This document shows, piece by piece, positions 29,848-41,054 of a stretch of DNA of 64,000 nt (positions within the stretch are counted from its first letter, which is position 1; each line of letters opens with the position of its first letter). The stretch lies in assembly GCF_016641735.1 (NCBI RefSeq), contig NZ_JAEDAO010000001.1, positions 2,356,001 to 2,420,000 of the forward strand, in the 5' to 3' direction. Origin of the DNA: Ramlibacter algicola. GTDB lineage: Bacteria > Pseudomonadota > Gammaproteobacteria > Burkholderiales > Burkholderiaceae_C. Position numbers and translations under genes: made by a program. The notes below the pieces were generated by a model. It was not told the DNA's origin, searched no databases, and saw nothing but the letters and a program-made list of their open reading frames with translations.

Positions 29848-31161
29848 ATGAAGCTGCAACTCCCCGGCGCCATCGGCGGCCTTCCCGGCCGCGTGCGAGG
29901 CCTGTTCAACCTCAATGACCCCCGCTGGGGGCGCGGCTCCGGCGACGACGGCAATGGCAACGGCAATGGCCAGCGTCCCGACGGCGGCCGGGGGCCGAAC
30001 CAGGGCCCGCCGGACCTGGACGAACTGTGGCGCGACTTCAACCGGCGCCTGGGCGGCCTGTTCGGCGGTGGCCGCGGCCGCCGTCCAGAAGGCGGCTTCC
30101 AGCCAGACATGAAGGGCGCCGGCATCGGCATCGGCCTGATCGCCACCGTCCTCGTGCTGATCTGGCTGGGCACCGGCTTCTTCATCGTGCAGGAAGGCCA
30201 GCAGGCGGTCATCACGCAGTTCGGCCGCTACAAGACCACCGTGGGCGCGGGCTTCAACTGGCGCCTGCCGTACCCGGTCCAGCGCCACGACGTCATCCCC
30301 GTCACGCAGATCCGCTCGGTGGAAGTCGGCCGCGACGTGATCGTCAAGGCCACCGGCCTGCGCGACTCGGCCATGCTCACGCAGGACGAGAACATCGTCG
30401 AGATCAAGTTCGCCGTGCAGTACCGCCTGAACGACGCGCGCGCCTACCTGTTCGAGAGCAAGGACCCCAACACCGCCGTCGTGCAGGCCGCCGAGACCGC
30501 GGTGCGCGAGGTGGTGGGCAACATGCGCATGGACTCCGCGCTGGCGGAAGAGCGCGACCAGATCGCCATCCGCGTTCGCACGCTGATGCAGCAGATCCTG
30601 GACCGCTACAAGGTCGGCATCGAGATCGTCGGCATCAACCTGCAGCAGGGCGGCGTGCGCCCGCCCGAGCAGGTGCAGGCCGCGTTCGACGACGTGCTCA
30701 AGGCCGGCCAGGAACGCGAACGCGCCAAGAACGAGGCCCAGGCCTATGCCAACGACGTGATCCCCCGCGCGGTCGGTTCCGCCTCGCGCCTCGCGCAGGA
30801 GGCCGAAGGCTACAAGTCGCGCATCGTGTCGCAGGCGCAGGGCGATGCGCAGCGCTTCAACTCCGTCCTGGCGCAGTACCAGAAGGCGCCGCAGGTCACG
30901 CGCGACCGCATGTACCTGGAGACCATGCAGCAGGTCTACGCCAACGTCACCAAGGTCCTGGTCGAGTCGCGCCAGGGCTCCAGCCTGCTGTACCTGCCGC
31001 TCGACCGCCTGCTGCAGCAGGTGTCGCCGGGCGGCACCGCCGCCGTGGCGCCGCCCGACCCGGGCTCGTCGCCGCAGTCCGGCGCGCCGTCCGCGTCCGC
31101 CAACACCAACGAGGCGCGCGGCCGCGACAGCGGCCGCAGCCGCGAACGTGAAACGCGCTGA
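29848..31161 (+). CDS. hflK: HflK subunit of the HflKC membrane complex
   Basis: A 437-aa SPFH/band-7 protein. A cytoplasmic Gly/Asn/Arg-rich N-terminus (about 1-90) precedes one transmembrane helix (about 93-114, GIGLIATVLVLIWLGTGFF), then the SPFH domain starting VQEGQQAVITQFGRY and a long helical region. With HflC it forms a cage around FtsH and tunes its proteolysis. hflC starts 10 nt after its stop. Confidence 0.96.
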   Translation: MKLQLPGAIGGLPGRVRGLFNLNDPRWGRGSGDDGNGNGNGQRPDGGRGPNQGPPDLDELWRDFNRRLGGLFGGGRGRRPEGGFQPDMKGAGIGIGLIATVLVLIWLGTGFFIVQEGQQAVITQFGRYKTTVGAGFNWRLPYPVQRHDVIPVTQIRSVEVGRDVIVKATGLRDSAMLTQDENIVEIKFAVQYRLNDARAYLFESKDPNTAVVQAAETAVREVVGNMRMDSALAEERDQIAIRVRTLMQQILDRYKVGIEIVGINLQQGGVRPPEQVQAAFDDVLKAGQERERAKNEAQAYANDVIPRAVGSASRLAQEAEGYKSRIVSQAQGDAQRFNSVLAQYQKAPQVTRDRMYLETMQQVYANVTKVLVESRQGSSLLYLPLDRLLQQVSPGGTAAVAPPDPGSSPQSGAPSASANTNEARGRDSGRSRERETR

Positions 31162-31171
31162 GGGCCACCAG

Positions 31172-32074
31172 ATGAACCGAATCGGATTCTTCGCCGCCAG
31201 CGCCCTGATCGCGCTGGCCCTCCTCAGCTCCATGTTGTTCGTGGTCGACCAGCGCCAGTTCGGCGTCGTGTACGCGCTCGGCCAGATCAAGGAAGTGATC
31301 ACCGAGCCCGGCCTGAACTTCAAGCTCCCGCCGCCGTTCCAGAACGTCAGCTACATCGACAAGCGCCTGCTCACGCTGGACATCACCGACCCGGAGCCGA
31401 TGCTCACGCTGGAGAAGCAGCGCGTGGTGGTGGACTGGTACGTGCGCTGGCGCATCACCGACCCGGCTGCGTACGTGCGCAACGTGGGCCTGGACGAGCA
31501 GGCCGGTGCCAACCAGCTGTCGCGCGTGGTGCGCAACGCGTTCCAGGAGGAGATCAACAAGGTCACCGTCCGGGAGCTGTTGTCCAGCAAGCGCGAGAAG
31601 CTCATGACCGACGTCAAGCGCGAGGTGCTGGAAGTGGTCAAGGGCGCCAAGCCCTGGGGCGTCGACGTCATCGACGTGCGCATCACGCGCGCCGACTACG
31701 TCGAGGCCATCACCGAATCGGTCTACCGCCGCATGGAAGCTGAGCGCAAGCGCGTGGCCAACGAACTGCGCTCCACCGGCGCCGCCGAGGGCGAGAAGAT
31801 CCGTGCGGACGCCGACCGCCAGCGCGAGATCACGATCGCCAACGCGTATCGCGACGCGCAGAAGATCAAGGGCGACGGCGACGCGCAGGCTGCGGCGATC
31901 TACGGCGAGTCGTTCGGCCGTGATCCGCAGTTCGCCCAGTTCTACCGCAGCCTCGAGGCCTACCGCGCCACCTTCAACAAGAAGGGCGACGTGATGGTGC
32001 TCGACCCGCAGGGCACCGAGTTCTTCAAGGCCTTCCGCGGCTCCGGCGCCGCGGCGCCCGCCGGCAAGAAGTAA
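31172..32074 (+). CDS. hflC: HflC subunit of the HflKC membrane complex
   Basis: A 300-aa SPFH protein with an N-terminal transmembrane helix ([20 protein letters not shown]) and the band-7 domain ([19 protein letters not shown]). A helical arm contains the [20 protein letters not shown] stretch. It pairs with HflK in regulating FtsH. The ATG has a purine-rich leader (GAGGGCCACCAG). Confidence 0.96.
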   Translation: MNRIGFFAASALIALALLSSMLFVVDQRQFGVVYALGQIKEVITEPGLNFKLPPPFQNVSYIDKRLLTLDITDPEPMLTLEKQRVVVDWYVRWRITDPAAYVRNVGLDEQAGANQLSRVVRNAFQEEINKVTVRELLSSKREKLMTDVKREVLEVVKGAKPWGVDVIDVRITRADYVEAITESVYRRMEAERKRVANELRSTGAAEGEKIRADADRQREITIANAYRDAQKIKGDGDAQAAAIYGESFGRDPQFAQFYRSLEAYRATFNKKGDVMVLDPQGTEFFKAFRGSGAAAPAGKK

Positions 32075-32080
32075 GCCGCC

Positions 32081-32269
32081 TTGGGCAGCGACGTGTTCTG
32101 GGCGGCGCTGGCGCTGGCGCTGGTGCTGGAGGGGCTGATGCCCCTCATCTCCCCGCGCACGTGGCGCGGCACGTTCGAGAAGCTGCTGCAACTGCGCGAC
32201 GGCCAGCTGCGCTTCTTCGGGCTGTGCAGCGTCCTCCTCGGCCTCGCGCTGCTCTGGTTCGCGCTGTAG
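32081..32269 (+). CDS. DUF2065 small membrane protein
   Basis: A 62-aa protein with two hydrophobic helices ([19 protein letters not shown] and [17 protein letters not shown]) around a short basic loop. DUF2065 proteins follow hflC in many proteobacteria; their role is unknown. A TTG start 6 nt after the hflC stop gives the full domain. Confidence 0.87.
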   Translation: MGSDVFWAALALALVLEGLMPLISPRTWRGTFEKLLQLRDGQLRFFGLCSVLLGLALLWFAL

Positions 32270-32337
32270 GCCGGGGCTCCGGCTGGGCCGCGGAGCGCGG
32301 CCGGTACAATGCCGTTTTTAACGACGCGCGTTTCTGC

Positions 32338-33486
32338 ATGTCCGCCTGGCTCCTGCCGGATCACATCGCCGACGTCCTGCCCTCGGAAGCCCGGCACATC
32401 GAGGAGCTGCGGCGCCAGCTGCTCGACACGGCCCGCGGCTACGGCTGCGAGCTGGTGATGCCGCCGCTGCTGGAGCACCTCGAGTCGCTGCTCACCGGCA
32501 CCGGCGAGGCGCTCGACCTCCAGACCTTCAAGCTCGTGGACCAGTTGTCCGGCCGCACGCTGGGCCTGCGCGCGGACACGACGCCGCAGGTCGCCCGCAT
32601 CGATGCGCACCTGCTCAATCGCGCCGGCGTCACCCGCCTGTGCTACTGCGGTCCCGTGCTGCACACGCGCCCGGACCGGCCGCATGCGACGCGCGAGCCG
32701 CTGCAGTTCGGCGCCGAGATCTACGGCCACGCCGGCCTCGAGGCCGACCTCGAAGTGCTGCTGCTGGGCCTCGATTGCCTGAAGGCCGCTGGCGTGGGCG
32801 ACGTCACGGTCGACCTGGCCGACGCCCGCATCGTCCGCTCGCTGTTCGCCGGCGCGCCTGTCGACGCGCAGGTGCTGCGCGACGTGCACGCCGCGCTCGC
32901 CGCGAAAGACGCTCCCGCACTCGTGCAGCTCACCAGGTCCTTCCCTGCTGCTTCCCGCGAAGGGCTGGCGGCCCTGGTGAACCTGTACGGCGACGCCAAG
33001 ATGCTGGACGAAGCGCGGCGCGTCCTGCCTCCCATGCCCGCCATCGCGCAGGCGCTGGACCAGCTCGCGTCCATCGGCGCGCAGGTGCCCGGCGCGACGG
33101 TGAGCTACGACCTGGCCGACCTGCGCGGCTACGCGTACTACAGCGGCATCCGCTTCGCCGTCTACACGCCGGGCGCCAGCGACGCGCTGGTGCGCGGCGG
33201 CCGCTACGACGAGGTCGGCGCGGTGTTCGGCCGCAACCGGCCCGCGGCCGGTTTTTCGCTCGACGTCAAGGCGCTGGTGGGCGTGCTGCCCAAGCGGCCG
33301 CTGCGTGCGGCGATCCGCGCCCCGTGGGGCCAGGAGCCCGCGCTACGCGAAGCCATCGCCCGCCTGCGCGGCGAGGGCGAGACCGTGGTCTGCATGCTTC
33401 CCGGGCACGAGGGCGACCTGGACGAGTTCCAGTGCGACCGCCAGCTGGTTGCCGACGGCGCCCGCTGGGTCGTGCGCCCGCTCTGA
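32338..33486 (+). CDS. hisZ: ATP phosphoribosyltransferase regulatory subunit HisZ
   Basis: A 382-aa HisRS-like protein lacking the anticodon-binding domain. It retains HisRS-like motifs ([43 protein letters not shown]) and ends soon after the core. HisZ binds short-form HisG and gives feedback control of histidine synthesis. A -10-like TACAAT (32305-32310) precedes the ATG. No hisG is in the window. Confidence 0.95.
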   Translation: MSAWLLPDHIADVLPSEARHIEELRRQLLDTARGYGCELVMPPLLEHLESLLTGTGEALDLQTFKLVDQLSGRTLGLRADTTPQVARIDAHLLNRAGVTRLCYCGPVLHTRPDRPHATREPLQFGAEIYGHAGLEADLEVLLLGLDCLKAAGVGDVTVDLADARIVRSLFAGAPVDAQVLRDVHAALAAKDAPALVQLTRSFPAASREGLAALVNLYGDAKMLDEARRVLPPMPAIAQALDQLASIGAQVPGATVSYDLADLRGYAYYSGIRFAVYTPGASDALVRGGRYDEVGAVFGRNRPAAGFSLDVKALVGVLPKRPLRAAIRAPWGQEPALREAIARLRGEGETVVCMLPGHEGDLDEFQCDRQLVADGARWVVRPL

Positions 33487-34845
<1,359 letters not shown>

Positions 34846-34859
34846 GGAGAAGAAGTTCC

Positions 34860-35384
34860 ATGCTGACGGAAGACGGCAAGCACCTGTACGTGAGCTACGA
34901 CGAGTACCACAACCTGATCGAGAAGCTCGCGATCAAGGTGCACCAGTCGGGCTGGAAGTTCGACACCATCCTGTGCCTCGCGCGCGGCGGCATGCGCCCC
35001 GGGGACATGCTCTCGCGCATCTTCGACAAGCCGCTGGCCATCATGTCCACCAGTTCGTACCGCGCCGAGGCCGGCAAGGTGCAGGGCCACCTGGACATCG
35101 CCCGCTACATCACCACGCCCAAGGGCGAGATCGCGGGCAAGGTGCTGCTGGTCGACGACCTCGCCGACTCCGGCGTCACGCTGCACAAGGTGGTCGACAT
35201 GCTGCGCAACAACTACGCGCCGATCACCGAGCTGCGCACCGCGGTGATCTGGACCAAGGGCCTGTCGACGTTCCAGGCCGACTACTCGGTGGAATTCCTG
35301 CCGACGAATCCCTGGATCCACCAGCCTTTCGAGAGCTACGACGCGATGGGTCCCGAGAAGCTCCTCGAGAAGTGGAAAGTCTGA
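34860..35384 (+). CDS. Type I phosphoribosyltransferase
   Basis: A 174-aa PRTase. The PRPP-binding motif reads VLLVDDLADSGVTL (about 96-109), and an upstream CLARGGMRPGDML resembles the pyrophosphate loop of xanthine/guanine PRTases. It probably salvages a purine base, consistent with its place 14 nt after purA behind an AGGAGAAG ribosome site. Which base it uses cannot be told. Confidence 0.87.
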   Translation: MLTEDGKHLYVSYDEYHNLIEKLAIKVHQSGWKFDTILCLARGGMRPGDMLSRIFDKPLAIMSTSSYRAEAGKVQGHLDIARYITTPKGEIAGKVLLVDDLADSGVTLHKVVDMLRNNYAPITELRTAVIWTKGLSTFQADYSVEFLPTNPWIHQPFESYDAMGPEKLLEKWKV

Positions 35385-35412
35385 GCGCGCGACGGCGCGC
35401 TACGATGCCCCG

Positions 35413-36588
35413 ATGACCGGGCGTTCCACCGACCTCATTCACCACCCCTACGAGCCGCCCGCCGGCTTCGCCGCACCGCAGGTCGCGGTGCACAAGGCGT
35501 CGACGGTGATCTTCCCCAGCGTCGCGGCGCTGCGCGCGCGCGACTGGCGGCAGAAGACCGGCTACACCTACGGGCTGCACGGCACGCCCACCACCTTCCA
35601 GCTGGAGGAGCGCCTCGCGGCGCTGGAAGGCGGCAAGCATTGCCTGCTGGTCCCGAGCGGCCTGGCGTCCATCACGCACGTGTGCCTTGCGTTGCTGGGG
35701 ACCGGTGACGAAGTGCTGGTCCCCGACAACGTGTACGGGCCGACCAAGGCGTTCGCCGAGGGCGACCTGGCGCGCTTCGGCATCACGCACCAGCGCTACG
35801 ACCCGATGGACCCGCGGGATCTGGCGGAGCGCCTGTCGCCCAGGACCAGGCTGATGTGGATCGAGCCGCCCGGCTCCGTGACGATGGAGTTCCCGCCCGC
35901 GCAGCAACTGGCGCGCCTGTGCCGCGACCGCGGCGTGCTGGTCGCGCTGGACAACACCTGGGGCGCCGGCCTGGCGTTCAACGGCTTCGAGGCCGGCGCC
36001 GACGTCGTCGTGCAGGCGCTGACCAAGTACCCCAGCGGCGGCGGCGACGTGCTGATGGGAAGCATCGTCACGCGCGACGACGCGCTGCACGAGCGCCTGA
36101 AGCTCGCCCACATGCGCCTGGGCTGGGGCGTGGGCGGCAACGACGCCGAGGCCGTGCTGCGCTCGCTGCCCAGCCTGCAGCTGCGCTACAAGGCGCAGGA
36201 CCACGCGGCGCGCATCCTCGCGCACTGGCTGCACGGGCGGCCCGAGGTGGCGCAAGTGCTGCATCCCGCGCTCGAAGGGTCACCGGGCCACGAGCACTGG
36301 AAAGCGCTGTGCGGCGACCGTGGCCAGGCTGCCGGCCTGTTCTCGATCGTGCTGCACGAGCGCTTCGCCCCGGGGCAGGTCGACCGCTTCTGCGAGGCGC
36401 TGCGCCTGTTCAAGCTGGGTTACTCGTGGGGCGGCCCGGTGAGCCTCGTCGTGCCGTACGACATCGCGTCGATGCGGCGCCCGGGCAGTTGGCCGCACCG
36501 GGGCGTGCTGGTGCGCTTCTCGGTCGGCCTGGAAGACCCTGCCGACCTGCACGCCGATCTGGACCAGGCGCTCAGGCAGCTGCAGTAG
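35413..36588 (+). CDS. Cystathionine beta-lyase-like PLP enzyme
   Basis: A 391-aa member of the Cys/Met-metabolism PLP family. The Schiff-base lysine is K205 in ALTKYPSGGGDV. Other family motifs are YTYGLHGTPTTFQLEERLAA and EPPGSVTMEFPPA. By similarity it cleaves cystathionine to homocysteine (MetC type), but gamma-synthase or C-S lyase activity cannot be excluded. An ATG just upstream (35405) runs into an immediate stop. Its end overlaps the convergent mnmH end by 17 bp. Confidence 0.87.
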   Translation: MTGRSTDLIHHPYEPPAGFAAPQVAVHKASTVIFPSVAALRARDWRQKTGYTYGLHGTPTTFQLEERLAALEGGKHCLLVPSGLASITHVCLALLGTGDEVLVPDNVYGPTKAFAEGDLARFGITHQRYDPMDPRDLAERLSPRTRLMWIEPPGSVTMEFPPAQQLARLCRDRGVLVALDNTWGAGLAFNGFEAGADVVVQALTKYPSGGGDVLMGSIVTRDDALHERLKLAHMRLGWGVGGNDAEAVLRSLPSLQLRYKAQDHAARILAHWLHGRPEVAQVLHPALEGSPGHEHWKALCGDRGQAAGLFSIVLHERFAPGQVDRFCEALRLFKLGYSWGGPVSLVVPYDIASMRRPGSWPHRGVLVRFSVGLEDPADLHADLDQALRQLQ

Positions 36589-37654
36589 GCGCGGCCGGCT
36601 CCCGCGCCAGCAGCTGGGCCGCCGCCTCGGCCATCGCCCCGGCCGAATGGTCGCGCGGCACCAGGACCTGGGCACCGCCGTACTCCCGGAAATTGCGCCG
36701 GATCGACGTGCTGTAGCCGGGGTCGTAGTGACGCTCCAGGAGCTCCCGGAACACTTGGGCGAACTGGCCCGCACGGGCCTGCGCCTGCCACTGCTCGACC
36801 ACCGCATGCCCGCGCAGTTCGCGCAGCGCCTCGAGGCGGCTGCAGAAGTGCTCGGGGTCCTGCACGAACCAGTCGTAGTCCTCGATCAGCAGCGCGACGC
36901 GTTGCTCGATCGGCAGGTCCAGGCGGATGCACGGGCTGGCGCGCATGGCCAGGATCAGCGCCTCGGGCACGGCGACGTTGCCGACCTTCTTGCTCTCGCT
37001 CTCGACGTAGACCGGCCGCGAAGGATCGAACGTGCGCAGCTTCTCCCACACCAGCGTGTCGAAGTGCTTCTGCGTCGGCTGCTTGTCGCCCGGCCGCAGG
37101 CCCAGCACGGAACCGCGGTGCGCGGCCAGGGCCTCCAGGTCCAGCACCTGCGCGCCCGCGGCGGCCAGCGCCTGCAGCAGGCGCGTCTTGCCTGAGCCCG
37201 TGAGGCCGCACACCACGCGATAGCGCAGCGAGCGCGTGAGGTCCGGCAGGCTCGCCAGCAAGGCTGTGCGGAAGGCCTTGTAGCCACCGTCGACCACCGA
37301 GACGCGGAAGCCGATCTGGTCCAGCAGGTCGGCGAGCACGCCCGAGCGCTTGCCGCCGCGCCAGCAGTACACGAGCGGCTGCCACTCGCGCGGCTTGTCG
37401 ACGACCTCGCGGGCGATGTGGCGCGCGATGTTCGCGGTCACCAGGCCGGCGCCGAGCTTGCGCGCCTCGAACGGCGACACCTGCTTGTAGATCGTGCCGA
37501 TGCGCGCGCGCTCCTCGTCGTCGAGCGAGGGCCAGTTCACCGCGCCGGGCAGGTGGTCCTCGGCGTACTCGGACTCGCTGCGCGCGTCGATGACCGCGCT
37601 GAAGTCGCGCAGCCGCTCGACCGCCTCGGCCGCCGGGATGCGCCGCACGCTCAA
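36572..37654 (-). CDS. mnmH: tRNA 2-selenouridine synthase MnmH (SelU)
   Basis: A 360-aa enzyme that swaps sulfur for selenium in the wobble uridine of some tRNAs. An N-terminal rhodanese domain carries the active-site cysteine in VYCWRGGKRSG, and a P-loop domain follows (GLTGSGKT). No selD selenophosphate synthase is in the window. The TTG start overlaps the stop of the upstream esterase gene (TTGA); GTG at 37648 is an alternative two codons later. Confidence 0.92.
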   Translation of the reverse strand: MSVRRIPAAEAVERLRDFSAVIDARSESEYAEDHLPGAVNWPSLDDEERARIGTIYKQVSPFEARKLGAGLVTANIARHIAREVVDKPREWQPLVYCWRGGKRSGVLADLLDQIGFRVSVVDGGYKAFRTALLASLPDLTRSLRYRVVCGLTGSGKTRLLQALAAAGAQVLDLEALAAHRGSVLGLRPGDKQPTQKHFDTLVWEKLRTFDPSRPVYVESESKKVGNVAVPEALILAMRASPCIRLDLPIEQRVALLIEDYDWFVQDPEHFCSRLEALRELRGHAVVEQWQAQARAGQFAQVFRELLERHYDPGYSTSIRRNFREYGGAQVLVPRDHSAGAMAEAAAQLLAREPAAPTAAA

Positions 37655-38289
37655 GGCTTGCCCTTCACGCCCAGCAGGCGCGCGAGCGGCGGCCAGACGT
37701 TGTCCAGCAGCCGGGGCTGCGCCTGCTCGTTGGGATGGATGCGGTCCGGCTGGAACCAGCGCTCGGCGTCGGGCGCGTCGCCCACGCCACGCAGGAAGAA
37801 CGGCACCGCCTCGGCCCTGTGCGCCTTGGCGATCTGCTCGTACATGGCGGAGAAACGCTCGCCGTAGGCCGGACCGTAGTTGGGCGGCAGCTGGATGCCC
37901 AGCAGCAGTACCCGGGCGCCGGCCTTCTGCGCCACCAGGGTCATCGCGACGAGGTTGGCGCGGGTCATGTCCAGCGGCAGGCCGCGCAGCGCGTCGTTGG
38001 CGCCCAGCTCGAGCACCACATGGGTCGGCTTGTGCTGCGCCAGCAGGGCCGGCAGGCGCGAGCGGCCGCCGGAGGTGGTGTCGCCGCTGATGCTGGCGTT
38101 GACCACCGTCACGTCGGCCTTGAGCTGCTGCAGGCGCTGCTGCAGCAGGGGCACCCAGCCGGTGCCGCGGCGCAGGCCATACTCGGCGCTCAGCGAGTCG
38201 CCGACCACCAGCACGGTGGCCGGCGCCGCGGCCCAAGCCCCCGCGCAGCCGGCCATGGCGGCCACCGCGATAAAGTCCCTGCGCTTCAC
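37651..38289 (-). CDS. TesA-like SGNH esterase/lysophospholipase
   Basis: A 212-aa exported SGNH hydrolase. Block I is VVGDSLSAEYG with the nucleophile serine, then the glycine of ISGDTTSGG, the asparagine of LGANDALRG, and the late DRIHPN carrying the Asp/His pair. The N-terminus (MKRRDFIAVAAMAG) has a paired-arginine start with a hydrophobic stretch and could be a Tat or Sec signal. It likely cleaves thioesters, arylesters or lysophospholipids in the periplasm. GTG start; divergent from the ABC ATPase with only 19 bp between them, as in E. coli tesA/ybbA. Confidence 0.9.
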   Translation of the reverse strand: MKRRDFIAVAAMAGCAGAWAAAPATVLVVGDSLSAEYGLRRGTGWVPLLQQRLQQLKADVTVVNASISGDTTSGGRSRLPALLAQHKPTHVVLELGANDALRGLPLDMTRANLVAMTLVAQKAGARVLLLGIQLPPNYGPAYGERFSAMYEQIAKAHRAEAVPFFLRGVGDAPDAERWFQPDRIHPNEQAQPRLLDNVWPPLARLLGVKGKP

Positions 38290-38308
38290 CTCAACCTTTC
38301 ATCGCCGG

Positions 38309-38980
38309 ATGCCCGATCCCATCATCGCCGTCGACCACGTGTCCAAGTCCGTGACCGACTCCACCGGCACCCTCGACATTCTCCGCGATCTGGTTTTCGC
38401 CCTCGCCGCCCGTGAGACGGCCGCGATCGTGGGCGCGTCCGGGTCGGGCAAGAGCACGCTGCTGTCGATCATCGCCGGGCTGGACACGCCCACCAGCGGC
38501 ACCGTGCGGCTCGACGGGCAGGACCTGTTCGCGCTGGACGAGGACGACCGCGCCGCGCTGCGGGCCCGCAAGGTCGGCTTCGTGTTCCAGAGCTTCCAGC
38601 TGATGGGCAACCTGACGGCACTGGAGAACGTGATGCTGCCGCTCGAGCTGGCGGGCAGGCGCGACGCCCGCAAGGCCGCCGGCGAGATGCTGGCCCGTGT
38701 CGGCCTGGGCCAGCGGCTGGGCCATTATCCTAAGGTGCTGTCCGGCGGCGAGCAGCAGCGCGTGGCGCTCGCCCGCGCGTTCGTGGTCGAGCCGGCGGTG
38801 CTGCTGGCCGACGAGCCGACCGGCAGCCTCGACTTCGCGACCGGCGAGACCGTGATGGACCTGATGTTCGAGCTCAATCGCGAACGCGGCACCACCCTGG
38901 TCCTGGTCACCCACGACCGCGCCATCGCCGCCCGCTGCGAACGCCGCATCACGATCGAGGCGGGGCGGATCGTTCCTTGA
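38309..38980 (+). CDS. YbbA-like ABC transporter ATP-binding protein
   Basis: A 223-aa ATPase of the LolD/MacB/YbbA group. Walker A GASGSGKST, Q-loop FVFQSFQLMGNLTALENV, signature LSGGEQQRVALARA and Walker B LLADEPTGSLD are all intact. It is divergent from the TesA-like esterase, like ybbA in E. coli. The membrane permease that normally follows (ybbP type) is missing here; rlmB comes next. It may serve a permease encoded elsewhere. Confidence 0.92.
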   Translation: MPDPIIAVDHVSKSVTDSTGTLDILRDLVFALAARETAAIVGASGSGKSTLLSIIAGLDTPTSGTVRLDGQDLFALDEDDRAALRARKVGFVFQSFQLMGNLTALENVMLPLELAGRRDARKAAGEMLARVGLGQRLGHYPKVLSGGEQQRVALARAFVVEPAVLLADEPTGSLDFATGETVMDLMFELNRERGTTLVLVTHDRAIAARCERRITIEAGRIVP

Positions 38981-39016
38981 CGCCGGACAGCCGGACCGTT
39001 CGCTCCTCACGCATTC

Positions 39017-39022
39017 GATAAT
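39017..39022 (+). promoter_or_regulatory. Candidate -10 (GATAAT) giving a near-leaderless rlmB
   Basis: GATAAT ends 6 nt before the rlmB ATG at 39029, so transcription would begin at or next to the start codon. No ribosome site is seen in the gap. Confidence 0.4.
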
Positions 39023-39028
39023 CGCCCG

Positions 39029-39760
39029 ATGTCCTCCAAAGTCCTCTTCGGCTTCCACGCCGTCGGCGTGCGCCTGAAGACGGCGCCGCAGTCCGTCATC
39101 GAGGTCTATTACGAAGCCACCCGGCGCGACGCGCGCATGCGGCAGTTCCTCGAGCGCGCGAAGGAAGCCAACGTGCGCCTGATCGAGGCCGACGCGCTGC
39201 GCATCGCCAAGCTCGCGGGCACGCACGGCCACCAGGGCGTGGCGGCGCGGGTGGAGCCGGTGCAGCAGGCGCGCTCGCTCGACGACCTGCTCGATGCGGT
39301 TGAAGGCCCGCCGCTGCTGCTGGTGCTCGACGGCGTGACCGATCCGCACAACCTCGGCGCCTGCCTGCGCGTGGCTGACGGTGCCGGCGCGCATGCGGTC
39401 ATCGCGCCCAAGGACCACGCCGTCGGCCTCAACGCCACCGTGGCCAAGGTCGCCAGCGGCGCGGCCGAGACCGTGCCGTACTTCATGGTCACCAACCTCG
39501 CGCGGACGCTGGGCGAACTGAAGGAACGCAACATCTGGTGCATCGGCACCAGCGACGACGCGCCGCGCACGCTGTTCCAGGCCGACCTGAAGGCGCCCGT
39601 CGCGCTGGTGCTCGGCGCCGAGGGGGCGGGCATGCGCCAGCTCACGCGAAAGACCTGCGACGAACTCGTCTCCATCCCCATGCGCGGCGCGGTCGAGAGC
39701 CTCAACGTGTCGGTGGCCAGCGGCATCTGCCTGTACGAGGCGCTGCGGCAGCGGTCGTGA
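39029..39760 (+). CDS. rlmB: 23S rRNA (guanosine-2251-2'-O)-methyltransferase RlmB
   Basis: A 243-aa SpoU-class (SPOUT) methyltransferase. An N-terminal L30e-like RNA-binding domain precedes the knotted core with the three motifs [27 protein letters not shown] and [19 protein letters not shown]. It methylates the ribose of G2251. Its stop overlaps the sirtuin start (GTGA). Confidence 0.96.
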   Translation: MSSKVLFGFHAVGVRLKTAPQSVIEVYYEATRRDARMRQFLERAKEANVRLIEADALRIAKLAGTHGHQGVAARVEPVQQARSLDDLLDAVEGPPLLLVLDGVTDPHNLGACLRVADGAGAHAVIAPKDHAVGLNATVAKVASGAAETVPYFMVTNLARTLGELKERNIWCIGTSDDAPRTLFQADLKAPVALVLGAEGAGMRQLTRKTCDELVSIPMRGAVESLNVSVASGICLYEALRQRS

Positions 39761-40479
39761 GCGTCGGCGCGGTCCGCGGCTGGGTGCAGGCCGCTCGCCG
39801 CATCCTGGTGCTATCCGGCGCCGGCATGAGCGCCGAGTCCGGCGTGCCGACCTTCCGCGACGCGCAGACCGGCCTGTGGGCCAACTTCCGTCCCGAGGAC
39901 CTCGCCACCGAGGACGCCTTCCGGCGCAATCCGCAGCAGGTGTGGGACTGGTACGCGATGCGTCGCGAAGCGATCGCGCAGGTGCAACCCAACGCGGGCC
40001 ACCTGGCGATCGCCCGGTTCCAGCAGGCGCATCCCGGCCGGCTCACGGTGGCCACGCAGAACGTGGACGGCCTGCACCAGCGCGCGGGCAGCCCGGGCGT
40101 GCTGGCCTTGCACGGCAACATCGCTGAAGACCGCTGGCTCGAGACGCCGCGTTCGTGCTGCCGCAGCGATCCGCCGCTGCCCGGGCACCCGCCGCGCTGT
40201 GCCACCTGCGGCAACCTGCGCCGCCCGGCGGTCGTGTGGTTCGGCGAGATGCTGCCGGTCGCGGTCCTCGCGGCCGCGGAACACGCGGCGCGCGAAGCCG
40301 ACGTGGTCCTCGTCGTGGGCACCAGCGGCGTCGTGTATCCCGCGGCAGGGCTGGCGCGCATGGCGCCTGCGCAGGCGCGAGTCGTGGTGATCAACCCCCA
40401 TGCCAGCGACCTCGACGACGCCGCGCGCGAAGTGCTGCGCGGCACGGCCGCGACGGTGCTGCCTGCGCTGCTGGACTAG
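39757..40479 (+). CDS. Sirtuin-family NAD-dependent protein deacylase
   Basis: A 240-aa class III sirtuin. The NAD-binding [27 protein letters not shown], catalytic H119 in LALHGNI, and a zinc ribbon with cysteines in SCCRSD and RCATCG are present. It removes acyl groups from lysines using NAD+, e.g. to reactivate acyl-CoA synthetases such as PrpE (K594), although that link is only inference. GTG start overlapping rlmB. Its stop overlaps that of the convergent chromate-transporter gene. Confidence 0.92.
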   Translation: MSVGAVRGWVQAARRILVLSGAGMSAESGVPTFRDAQTGLWANFRPEDLATEDAFRRNPQQVWDWYAMRREAIAQVQPNAGHLAIARFQQAHPGRLTVATQNVDGLHQRAGSPGVLALHGNIAEDRWLETPRSCCRSDPPLPGHPPRCATCGNLRRPAVVWFGEMLPVAVLAAAEHAAREADVVLVVGTSGVVYPAAGLARMAPAQARVVVINPHASDLDDAAREVLRGTAATVLPALLD

Positions 40480-41054
40480 ACGAGGCCGAACCAGCCGAGC
40501 AGGGCGCCTGCGCCCAACAGCCACAGCAGGTGGATGCGCGTGCGCCAGACGATCACCGCGCTGGCGGCGGTGAGGGCCCACAAGGGCCAGTCGTGCAGGT
40601 TGTAGGTGGCGCCTGTCGCCAGCACCCAGCCGGTGGCGACCAGCAGCGCGATGACGATCGGCGCCATGCCTTGCTTGAACGCGCGCACGCCGCGCAGGTC
40701 GCGGTTGCGGTGGCCCCATTGCGCGGCGAAGTAGGTGAGGGTGGTGCTGGGCAGCAGGATGCCGGACAGCGCCAGCAGCACGCCGAGCGCCGCGGTCAGG
40801 TAGCCGCCCGCGTTGAGGCCCACGTTCCATCCCATCAGCGCGACGAACAGCACGTTGGGGCCCGGCGCCGCCTGCGCGATGGCGACGGACGCGCTGAACT
40901 GCGGGTCGGTCAGCCAGTGCTGCTCGTCGACCAGGTAGCGGTGCATGTCGGGCGCGGTGGTGATCGCGCCGCCGATGGACAGCAGCGACAGCAGCAGGTA
41001 GTGCGCGAACAGCGACAGCCAGTCGGCGGCGGACATCACGATGGCGTGGCTCAC
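40476..41054 (-). CDS. Short-chain chromate transporter, second subunit
   Basis: A 192-aa single-CHR-domain membrane protein with about five hydrophobic segments. CHR-family motifs are SIGGAITTAPDMHRYLVDEQ and AQAAPGPN. Short ChrA proteins work as pairs with opposite topology and export chromate; other anions are possible. The GTG start overlaps the upstream partner's stop; an ATG at 41036 is an alternative. Confidence 0.88.
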   Translation of the reverse strand: MSHAIVMSAADWLSLFAHYLLLSLLSIGGAITTAPDMHRYLVDEQHWLTDPQFSASVAIAQAAPGPNVLFVALMGWNVGLNAGGYLTAALGVLLALSGILLPSTTLTYFAAQWGHRNRDLRGVRAFKQGMAPIVIALLVATGWVLATGATYNLHDWPLWALTAASAVIVWRTRIHLLWLLGAGALLGWFGLV

